Shown one piece after another: positions 57,257 to 64,000 of a stretch of DNA of 64,000 bases (within the stretch, counting starts at the first letter, position 1; each line of letters starts with the position of its first letter). The DNA lies in assembly GCF_947498635.1 (NCBI RefSeq), contig NZ_CANMKV010000022.1:1-64000 (forward strand), given 5' to 3'. This DNA is from an uncultured Microbulbifer sp. (GTDB lineage Bacteria; Pseudomonadota; Gammaproteobacteria; Pseudomonadales; Cellvibrionaceae). Both the position numbers and the translations under genes were made by a program. Below the pieces are notes generated by a model. The model searched no databases. It was given only the letters and a program-made list of their open reading frames with translations, and had not been told where the DNA came from.

Positions 57257-59053
57257 ATGCCGAAGGATGACTTCGAGAAAAAAGAGTATGACGTGCTGAT
57301 TGTGGGCTCTGGCGCAGGTGGCGGTATGGCGGCCTATGTACTGGCGACAGCAGGATTAAAAGTACTGATGCTGGAGGCGGGACGATCCTATGACCCAGTC
57401 AAGGAAACCCCTATGTTCAATCTGCCCAAAGACGCACCTCTACGCGGAGGTAGTACACCGGAAAAGCCGTTTGGTTTTTATGATGCGACAGTCGACGGTG
57501 GTTGGCAGGTGCCTGGTGAGCCCTACACCCAGGCATCCAACGAACGAGGTCGGCGTTTCGATTGGTGGCGCGCGCGTATGCTTGGAGGCCGCACCAATCA
57601 CTGGGGGCGTATCTCCTTGCGTATGGGGGAGTACGATTTTAAGCCCCATTCACGGGATGGACTCGGTTTCGACTGGCCGATTAGTTATGCAGACCTGGCC
57701 CCCTACTACGACAAAACCGAGATGCTGATCGGTGTCTACGGCACCAATGAAGGGCTGGAAAATACGCCCGACTCTTCCGACGGTGTGTTATTGCCACCGC
57801 CTAAGCCACGTGCCTATGAACTCTTGGCGAAAAAGGCCTGCGACAAATTGGGTATTCCGGTGATTCCATCCCATTTGGCCATTCTCAGTGAGCGCCTAGA
57901 CCACAAAACTATTCCTCAAAAATTGTTCCCAGACAATAAGCTCGCCCAGGAGGTAACCCGCGAGTCAATGAAATCCCGTGCCGCTTGTTTTTGGGCCACA
58001 CCCTGCGGACGCGGTTGCTCCATCAAAGCGAATTTCCAATCCACTACCGTGCTGCTGCCGCCGGCGTTGGCCACTGGCAATATGGACATCATTACCGATG
58101 CCATGGTGCGCGAGGTTACCGTAGATAAGAAAGGTAATGCCAACGGGGTCGTATACATCGATAAAGGCACTCGTCAGGAAAGGTTTGCCAGTGCTCGTGC
58201 CGTAGTGGTGGCAGCCAGCGCCGCCGAAACGTCGCGCATTCTGCTCAATTCGAAAAGTAGCTTGTTCCCCGATGGCCTCGCCAATGGCAGTGGAGTCGTA
58301 GGTAAGTACCTGATGGATACTGTTGGCGCCGGCATCGGTGGCCAGATTCCCGCCCTGGAAAATATGCCTGCACATAACGAAGACGGTGCATCCGCGATGC
58401 ATATGTATATGCCCTGGTGGTTGTACAAGGAACAGCTCCGTGGGGATCTGAATTTTGCCCGCGGTTACCACATTGAGTTTGGCGGTGGCCGCAGTATGCC
58501 GGGCGCCGGCGCCTTCGGTGGTATGGGTGATTTCACCAGCGGCGCCTACGGCAAGGATCTGAAACAGGCCTGCCGGCGCTACTACGGTTCTTTTGTTTGG
58601 TTTGATGGGCGTGGAGAAATGATCCCCAATGAGGACAGCTACTGCGAAATTGATAATCAACAGGTAGACCAGTGGGGTATCCCCGTTCTGAAGTTCCACT
58701 GGAAGTGGAGCGAGCAGGAGTTGAACCAAGCGGCCCACATGCACAAAACCTTTGCTGAAATCATCGAAGGCATGGGCGGCAGGGTGACCTCTAAGGTTCA
58801 AACAGATGGGGCCAAGGCAATTATCAACGGTGGTGCGATCATTCATGAAGTGGGCACCGCGCGTATGGGTTCAAACCCAAATGACTCCGTGCTTAATCCT
58901 AACTGCCAGTCCTGGGAGGTTCCCAACCTCTTCCTTACCGATGGTGCCCCTTTTGTTTCCAATGCCGATAAAAACCCAACCCTAACCATTATGGCCCTGG
59001 CTTGGCGTACCAGTGACTACATCGTGGATCAGTTCAAGAAGAGGAATATCTGA
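57257..59053 (+). CDS. GMC-family sugar/glycoside dehydrogenase flavoprotein
   Basis: 598 residues. N-terminal FAD fold YDVLIVGSGAGGGMAAYVLATAGLKVLMLEAG, GMC segment WWRARMLGGRTNHWGR, and the C-terminal substrate region with IHEVGTARMGSNPNDSVLNP (the catalytic His) and SNADKNPTLTIMALAWR (second-sphere Asn). It has no signal peptide, whereas the next gene has one, so export as a folded complex is implied. Together they resemble glucoside 3-dehydrogenase and gluconate 2-dehydrogenase complexes. Expected reaction: oxidation of a sugar hydroxyl, electrons to a cytochrome c. No cytochrome gene is in this locus. Confidence 0.93.
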   Translation: MPKDDFEKKEYDVLIVGSGAGGGMAAYVLATAGLKVLMLEAGRSYDPVKETPMFNLPKDAPLRGGSTPEKPFGFYDATVDGGWQVPGEPYTQASNERGRRFDWWRARMLGGRTNHWGRISLRMGEYDFKPHSRDGLGFDWPISYADLAPYYDKTEMLIGVYGTNEGLENTPDSSDGVLLPPPKPRAYELLAKKACDKLGIPVIPSHLAILSERLDHKTIPQKLFPDNKLAQEVTRESMKSRAACFWATPCGRGCSIKANFQSTTVLLPPALATGNMDIITDAMVREVTVDKKGNANGVVYIDKGTRQERFASARAVVVAASAAETSRILLNSKSSLFPDGLANGSGVVGKYLMDTVGAGIGGQIPALENMPAHNEDGASAMHMYMPWWLYKEQLRGDLNFARGYHIEFGGGRSMPGAGAFGGMGDFTSGAYGKDLKQACRRYYGSFVWFDGRGEMIPNEDSYCEIDNQQVDQWGIPVLKFHWKWSEQELNQAAHMHKTFAEIIEGMGGRVTSKVQTDGAKAIINGGAIIHEVGTARMGSNPNDSVLNPNCQSWEVPNLFLTDGAPFVSNADKNPTLTIMALAWRTSDYIVDQFKKRNI

Positions 59054-59054
59054 G

Positions 59055-59750
59055 ATGAGCGAGGAAAAAACAAACCTAAGCCGCCGCAATGCCCTGCGTT
59101 TGATTGCCTCCACCGCTGTCGCTGTTCCGGTGATGGGCTGTTCTGAGGAGGTAGCGAAAAAAGTAGCGATCAGAGAGGACAAGCCAGCAACCAACCCCGC
59201 AATTAAAAAACTGGATGCACCAAAGCAAACTTTAGCCAGGGGGACACCGACGGACCCGGACCTGCTCAACCCGGTCGTGTCCTGGGAGATGCAACTGGAT
59301 GCGAGTGAGCTGGCGGTACTGGCGGCATTGTGCGATGTGATTATTCCAGCGGATGAAATTTCCCCGAGCGCTTCTTCGGTTGGGGCTCATCACTACATCA
59401 ATGAATACGTCAGTGCACCGTATACCAATAACAAGGCAGATCTCGTCACGATTCGCGGCGGAGTTGTTTGGCTGGAAGGAGAATCTAGGCGCAGGTTCGC
59501 AGTGGCATTTATTGAGCTGAGTGAAACTCAAAAAAGCGCGATCTGTGAAGACATTAAATGGGTCCGCAGCGCAAAGCCTGAATTTCAAGCTGGTGCACGT
59601 TTCTTCGCCAAGGTGAGAGTCCTTGTCTCGACCGCATTCTACACCACGGAGGAAGGCATGGCGGATATCGGCTACGTGGGCAACAGACCCATGGCCAGTT
59701 TCCCCGGAGCGCCGCCCGAAGTGCTAAAGCGACTCGGATTGGATGGTTAA
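59055..59750 (+). CDS. Gluconate 2-dehydrogenase subunit 3 family protein with Tat lipoprotein signal
   Basis: 231 residues from the ATG at 59055, a single base after the GMC stop. A Tat motif LSRRNALRLIAS leads to a lipobox-like VPVMGC near residue 34, then the subunit 3 domain (ASELAVLAALCDVIIPADEISPSASSVGAHHYINEYV, FIELSETQKSAICEDI, FYTTEEGMADIGYVGNRPM). It is the chaperone-like exported subunit that carries the GMC flavoprotein through the Tat pore. Confidence 0.92.
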   Translation: MSEEKTNLSRRNALRLIASTAVAVPVMGCSEEVAKKVAIREDKPATNPAIKKLDAPKQTLARGTPTDPDLLNPVVSWEMQLDASELAVLAALCDVIIPADEISPSASSVGAHHYINEYVSAPYTNNKADLVTIRGGVVWLEGESRRRFAVAFIELSETQKSAICEDIKWVRSAKPEFQAGARFFAKVRVLVSTAFYTTEEGMADIGYVGNRPMASFPGAPPEVLKRLGLDG

Positions 59751-59919
59751 TGATTGCTAATGGCTTCACCCTAGGGAGGGAAGATTCTATGTAAAAAATA
59801 ATGAGCCAGTGAGACGTAGACCTGAAACCGGGGCTTATCCGATGGCCGAAAACTTAAATGCACAGGGCCTAGAGGGTGAACGGAAAGCTCGAGAAGAATA
59901 ATAAAAGAGACATTGAGCA

Positions 59920-62688
59920 ATGAAAGAGAAATCTCTTAAAGTAAGTCGCCAAACGGAGTTATTACGCACGTCTGCCAGTATGTTGGTGCTATTCAGTATT
60001 GTCGGCATGGCACACGCGCAAAGCGTAGAACAGTCAGAAACAGAAAACCTGGTTCTCGAGGAAGTCGAGGTGCTGGGTATTCGCCAGAGTATGGTGAAAA
60101 ATCTCGATGTGAAGCGCTTCTCCAATGCGATAGTGGATTCAATAACGGCTGAAGATATCGGCAAGTTTCCCGATAAAAATGTTGCGGATTCATTGCAACG
60201 GGTGCCAGGAATTTCCATCGTTCGCAGTGGTGGCGAGGGCGCACGGGTCAGTATCCGCGGCACCGCGCCGGAACTTACTTTTACCCAGCTGAACGGCAAC
60301 TATATCGCTACTCCCGGTGATGATCCTTCACGGTCATTCGACTATTCCTTGTTACCTGCAACAATGATTTCCCGCGCAGACGTTTATAAAAGCCCAGAGG
60401 CAAAGCTGGATGAAGGCGGAATCGGCGGTACCGTAATTTTACATACCCGCAAGCCTCTGGATCTGGATGCCGGGGAAGGCATGCTATCCATAGAGACAAC
60501 CTATGCGGATGTCACGGAAAAGTATGAGCCGCAGTACACCGGTTTTTACTCCTGGAAAAATAATCAGGAATCCATAGGTGTGTTAGTTGGTTACTCCAAG
60601 CAGGATCGTCAAAACCGTGTGATTAGCACCACTACGGAAAACTGGGGCTGGCAAGGTGCTGAAAAGCCGCACGATGGTGTAGAGGCCAGAGGGCCCATGG
60701 TCGATGTCGACGGTAACGAATACCGGGATTTCTATGCACCCAGAGCGGTAGTGGGCAGTGTGTTTGAGGAGGAGCGCACCCGCGAGGGTATACAGTTCAG
60801 CGCACAGTGGCGTCCTGTAGAGCAGCTGGAGTTTGGCGTTAATTATTTTCGCTTTGAACAGGGCGGCGATTCGGAAAATTATCGTATCGTATTTCCCGAG
60901 TGGAACTACGGCAATGCGATAGCACCTGGTAGCCTGAAATTTGATAAGGATGGCGATACCTTACTCGGTATCGGCATGTTGGATAGTGGACAGGCGGAAT
61001 TGCAGTCCCCGCAGGTCGCCGGTGACTACACTCGCGCGAAGTATGTATCTGATACCCTGGATTTCAATGCGAGTTACCAGGGGGATGGCTATAGTATCCG
61101 CCTGGTTGTCGGTAATACCAGTGCGGAAGGAGGCCCCTCCGAGAAGTTGTTTGCCTCGGTAAACGCTCGCCAAGGCACTGTCACTGATTGGAGTTGGGAC
61201 CTCAGTAGTGGTACCGCCGAAATCGATACCAGTGCCGACCTGGGAGATCCTAATACCTATCCTTTATACGACTGGTTCTCTTCCCATTGGACCAGTAGTG
61301 AAGACGATGAAAACTACTACCAGCTGGATATTTCTGTCGATATGGATTATGGCTGGTTCAGCGCCTTGGACATTGGACTTAAATACCGCGACCACGAAAT
61401 TAACCGGCGTATCACCAGGCAAGCCTGGGATGATGACAACCCCCCATGCCCAACGATCAACTGGCCCAATGAAGAGGGTGAAGCAGGTCTTTGTTATCCC
61501 TGGTGGCCAGATGATTCATTTCATACTGACCCCAATGGGGTGCCGAATACCCTCGATATCCTTTCGAGTGGTCCGCTAGACAATATAATCGGTGGTGTGA
61601 ATGTGCCCAACTTCGCCCATCTGGAGTTTGAACAACTGAAGGCGTTTCTCTATGAGACTTATGGCAATCCCACGGTTACCGTAGAAAAGGATCAGGATTA
61701 CCGTATCGGGGAAGAGGTCACAGCAGCCTATGTCCAACAGAATTTTGCTTCAGCCACCTTGCGCGGTAACTTTGGCGTTCGCGCAGTGGAGACCAAACAA
61801 TATGCCCGTACTTACGACAATATTAATGGCGTCCTGCAGGCGGAGCCCAATGTCCGCGATAGCAGTAACACCGATTTTTTGCCCAGCGCCAATATAGCCT
61901 GGGATATTAACGATGAACTGGTCTTGCGTGCGGCTCTCGCTCGGGTCGTAGCCCGGGTAGATTACGGTGATCTGGGTGGCTCTGAGTCGATACACGCTCC
62001 GTTGCCTGGAGCGACTGTGCGCGATGGATTTGCGGGGAACTCCAAGCTGGAGCCCTATAAGGCGGATCAGTTTGATTTGGGCCTGGAGTGGTATTTCGGT
62101 GATGCTTCCGCAGTAGGATTGACCCTGTTCCGCAAGGATATCGCCTCATTCGTGATTAACGGCAGCTCCCTGGTGAGCAGGGAAATTGATGGTGATATAT
62201 GGAATGTGAACATGTCAATGCCGGTCAATGGTACCGATGCCAGTGCCCAAGGAGCCGAGCTGTTTGTTCAGTACGCTTTCGATAACGGTTTTGGGGTTTT
62301 TGCCAATTACACCTATACAGATACGGAATTGGCCAACCTTGATCTAGAGAGCGGTGAAACCATCAAAACGGAGATTGCGGGCACGTCCAAGGATCAATAC
62401 AACCTATCGGTATATTACGAGAATAACGACTTCAGTGTCCGGGCCTCTTACAACTATCGCAGCGCCTATGCCGATGGTTACAGTAATGGCGTGAACACCT
62501 TTACCGATGAGTACGACCAGCTGGATGTGAATGCTTCGTATCGTTTGATGGAAAACCTAACGCTCACGGCCTCCATTATTAATCTCACCGAAGAAAAGGT
62601 GGATAGGTATTGGGGCGAGGAAAATAGAGTCCTTGGTTCAGCCTATTCTGGCCGCCGCGCCTATATGGGGCTGACTTATAGCTTCTGA
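59920..62688 (+). CDS. TonB-dependent receptor (Xanthomonas/Caulobacter carbohydrate type)
   Basis: 922 residues. Signal peptide ending AHA, a TonB-box-like region (LVLEEVEVLGIRQSM), then the plug with the family signature VDSITAEDIGKFPDKNVADSLQRVPGISIVRSGGEGARVSIRGTAPE and LDEGGIGGTVILHTRKPLD. The 22-strand barrel ends YSGRRAYMGLTYSF with a terminal Phe. Receptors of this subfamily usually import glycans or related molecules. It is very likely the uptake gate for the substrate of this locus. Confidence 0.94.
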   Translation: MKEKSLKVSRQTELLRTSASMLVLFSIVGMAHAQSVEQSETENLVLEEVEVLGIRQSMVKNLDVKRFSNAIVDSITAEDIGKFPDKNVADSLQRVPGISIVRSGGEGARVSIRGTAPELTFTQLNGNYIATPGDDPSRSFDYSLLPATMISRADVYKSPEAKLDEGGIGGTVILHTRKPLDLDAGEGMLSIETTYADVTEKYEPQYTGFYSWKNNQESIGVLVGYSKQDRQNRVISTTTENWGWQGAEKPHDGVEARGPMVDVDGNEYRDFYAPRAVVGSVFEEERTREGIQFSAQWRPVEQLEFGVNYFRFEQGGDSENYRIVFPEWNYGNAIAPGSLKFDKDGDTLLGIGMLDSGQAELQSPQVAGDYTRAKYVSDTLDFNASYQGDGYSIRLVVGNTSAEGGPSEKLFASVNARQGTVTDWSWDLSSGTAEIDTSADLGDPNTYPLYDWFSSHWTSSEDDENYYQLDISVDMDYGWFSALDIGLKYRDHEINRRITRQAWDDDNPPCPTINWPNEEGEAGLCYPWWPDDSFHTDPNGVPNTLDILSSGPLDNIIGGVNVPNFAHLEFEQLKAFLYETYGNPTVTVEKDQDYRIGEEVTAAYVQQNFASATLRGNFGVRAVETKQYARTYDNINGVLQAEPNVRDSSNTDFLPSANIAWDINDELVLRAALARVVARVDYGDLGGSESIHAPLPGATVRDGFAGNSKLEPYKADQFDLGLEWYFGDASAVGLTLFRKDIASFVINGSSLVSREIDGDIWNVNMSMPVNGTDASAQGAELFVQYAFDNGFGVFANYTYTDTELANLDLESGETIKTEIAGTSKDQYNLSVYYENNDFSVRASYNYRSAYADGYSNGVNTFTDEYDQLDVNASYRLMENLTLTASIINLTEEKVDRYWGEENRVLGSAYSGRRAYMGLTYSF

Positions 62689-62760
62689 TCCTGCCTTACC
62701 TCTCGCGTGCGGATGCAGTGGTGTGTCCGCGCACTCAAGGCTCAAAGAGAACTCATCGTG

Positions 62761-63732
62761 ATGAACAAAAGAAAATTCTTGCGGTATTCCTTCCTCTCAA
62801 CTGTTACTGCCTTGACAGCACCGTCAGTGACTGCCATGGCCAAGCGTCATGCTAAGAAGGGAAAAAAACCAGTGGTGATTTCAACCTGGAACCACGGTGG
62901 CCCTGCCAATGAGGCAGCTTGGCCGATTCTCGCTGACGGTGGCAGGGCCTTGGATGCAGTAGAAGCCGGCGCTCGTGTCCCGGAAGCAGACCCGCAGGTT
63001 ACCAGTGTGGGATACGGTGGCTTTCCCGATCGGGATGGTGTCGTTACGTTGGACGCCTGTATTATGGATGAAAAGCAAAACTGCGGTTCAGTGGCTTTTC
63101 TGCAGGGTATAAAGCATCCCATTTCGGTCGCACGCAAAGTGATGGAGGAGACCCCCCATGTCATGTTGGTGGGTGAAGGTGCACAGCGTTTTGCCGTTGA
63201 GCAGGGATTTGAAATTGAAAATCTACTTACACCAAGAGCTGAGGCAGCTTGGCGTGAGTGGAAGCAGGAATCCTATTATCAGCCGGTGATCAATATCGAG
63301 AATCACGACACGATCGGTATTTTGGCTTTAGATCAAGACGGCCATCTTTCAGGTGCCTGCACTACCAGCGGTGCGGCCTTTAAGATGCATGGGCGGGTAG
63401 GGGACTCGCCAATTATCGGCGCTGGGCTCTATGTCGACAATGAAGTGGGGGCTGCCACTGCCACAGGCATGGGTGAGCTTATGATAAAAACAGTTGGCTG
63501 CCATCAGGTTGTGGAGTTAATGCGTCATGGCTACACACCGGAGGAGGCCTGCCGAGAGGCGATCGAGCGGATTGCACGAAAGCTTGGGGACTACAAGCAG
63601 TTCCAGGTGGGGTTTTTGGCTTTAGATAAGGCCGGTAACTATGGTGCCCATTGTATCCACCCCGGTTTTCACTATGCGGTTCGCGACGTGCTTGGTGCAC
63701 AGAGGATTAGCTCAAAAAGTAAGCTTGAGTGA
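62761..63732 (+). CDS. N4-(beta-N-acetylglucosaminyl)-L-asparaginase-type Ntn hydrolase
   Basis: 323 residues from the ATG at 62761. The signal region NKRKFLRYSFLSTVTALTAPSVTAMA is Tat-like with Lys-Arg instead of Arg-Arg. The fold shows VISTWNHGGPANEAAWPILADGGRALDAVEAGARVPEADPQVTSVGYGG and the autocleavage site ENHDTIGILALD, where Thr becomes the N-terminal nucleophile. It then has TTSGAAFKMHGRVGDSPIIGAGLYVDNEVGAATATG, all family hallmarks. Such enzymes split the bond between GlcNAc and asparagine. It lies 72 bp behind the TonB receptor. Confidence 0.93.
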   Translation: MNKRKFLRYSFLSTVTALTAPSVTAMAKRHAKKGKKPVVISTWNHGGPANEAAWPILADGGRALDAVEAGARVPEADPQVTSVGYGGFPDRDGVVTLDACIMDEKQNCGSVAFLQGIKHPISVARKVMEETPHVMLVGEGAQRFAVEQGFEIENLLTPRAEAAWREWKQESYYQPVINIENHDTIGILALDQDGHLSGACTTSGAAFKMHGRVGDSPIIGAGLYVDNEVGAATATGMGELMIKTVGCHQVVELMRHGYTPEEACREAIERIARKLGDYKQFQVGFLALDKAGNYGAHCIHPGFHYAVRDVLGAQRISSKSKLE

Positions 63733-63816
63733 TGGTTTTCTCAGCCTGCCTAACCTGCAACAAACACTGGTATTTCGATTCGTCACAATTTAGAGACAAA
63801 TTTTGTATCGCTCAGA

Positions 63817-64000
63817 TTAGTGCAGGGTCCGCACTTGCTGTCTGTTCAGGCGCAGTACGGGCGAAAAGCGAATCATATCCAGGAGAGTATCAATATAGCG
63901 CTCGCCTAAATCTCCGAGATCTTCTATACGTGGAGAAAGCAACCAGCTCTCAAGCACCCCAAAGAGGCCGCCGTGGAGCATTTGCTGAGCCAGGTCCAGA
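63817..64000 (-). CDS. C-terminal part of a TetR-family regulator (runs off the window)
   Basis: The last 60 codons on the minus strand, stop TAA at 63819-63817. LAQQMLHGGLFGVLESWLLSPRI and YIDTLLDMIRF match the ends of TetR ligand-binding domains. Start and DNA-binding part are outside. It is convergent with the asparaginase gene. Confidence 0.6.
   Translation of the reverse strand, partial: LDLAQQMLHGGLFGVLESWLLSPRIEDLGDLGERYIDTLLDMIRFSPVLRLNRQQVRTLH

Noticed and set aside
57965-58846. 293-codon minus-strand frame inside the GMC gene
   Set aside because: It is the antisense shadow of a clearly homologous plus-strand gene; its product has no recognisable domain.
62700-62735. GC-rich inverted repeat between the TonB receptor and the asparaginase gene as a terminator
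   Set aside because: TGCGGA/TCCGCG pairing is short, with a long loop and no T-run, so read-through into the asparaginase gene is more likely.

Overview
The window reads as chromosomal DNA of a marine, polysaccharide-degrading gammaproteobacterium, most probably Microbulbifer or a close relative. The reasons are a complete type II secretion operon, two very large TonB-dependent receptors, ETF/ETF-QO genes very similar in layout and sequence to those of Pseudomonas-type bacteria, a PsiE-family protein, Prc and ExoIII. The assignment comes from protein recognition only; no search could be run.

Layout. 1-1.4 kb: the end of an IS3-like element that cuts into a two-transmembrane protein gene, next to tRNA-Leu(TAA) and tRNA-Cys(GCA). 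1.7-9.2 kb: a possible structured small RNA, a secreted HExxH metalloprotease, PsiE, tRNA-Pro(CGG), acyl-CoA thioesterase II, a TetR regulator with a DUF1285 partner, and ETF-ubiquinone oxidoreductase, divergent from etfBA (9.5-11.2 kb). 11.4-22.3 kb: gspCDEFGHIJKLM, all on the plus strand, with an extra 33-codon pseudopilin-like reading frame between gspF and gspG. 22.5-25.4 kb: two small conserved genes and a hybrid sensor kinase whose phospho-accepting histidine is replaced. 25.4-29.7 kb: an Oar-type TonB receptor divergent from an S1/P1 nuclease. 30-33 kb: an insertion-sequence graveyard (one full IS110-family gene, one IS110 relic, two abutting IS3-like ends) with a small MreB-like gene trapped inside.

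33.1-39.3 kb: a predicted periplasmic redox operon (lipoprotein cytochrome c, Tat-exported aldonolactone-oxidase-like flavoprotein, Tat-exported racemase-fold protein), then membrane proteins, cytochrome b561 and a NodB-type deacetylase. 39.7-42.9 kb (minus strand): an arsenate-resistance operon arsC-arsR-gapdh-arsJ. 43-46 kb: xthA and prc. 46.6-49.9 kb: an orphan cyclodipeptide synthase, a lipocalin, a small membrane protein and a DAO-type flavoprotein.

50.1-63.7 kb is the most interesting region: an 11-gene, one-strand catabolic locus. It holds a Gfo/Idh/MocA dehydrogenase, two xylose-isomerase-like TIM barrels, an MFS transporter, a LacI regulator, a DUF1080 (3-keto-glycoside hydrolase family) lipoprotein, a private TatA, a GMC oxidoreductase with its Tat-signal partner (gluconate 2-dehydrogenase subunit 3 family), a TonB receptor and a glycosylasparaginase-type Ntn hydrolase. 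Three copies of the palindrome TGTAACCGGTTAC sit before the first gene and before the GMC gene, making a self-contained LacI-controlled regulon. I infer a periplasmic route that oxidises a sugar or glycoside at C3, cleaves the 3-keto product and finishes it in the cytoplasm, with its own Tat component. The substrate is unknown; the glycosylasparaginase hints at a glycosyl-asparagine or glycopeptide source. The window ends in the 3' part of a convergent TetR-type gene.
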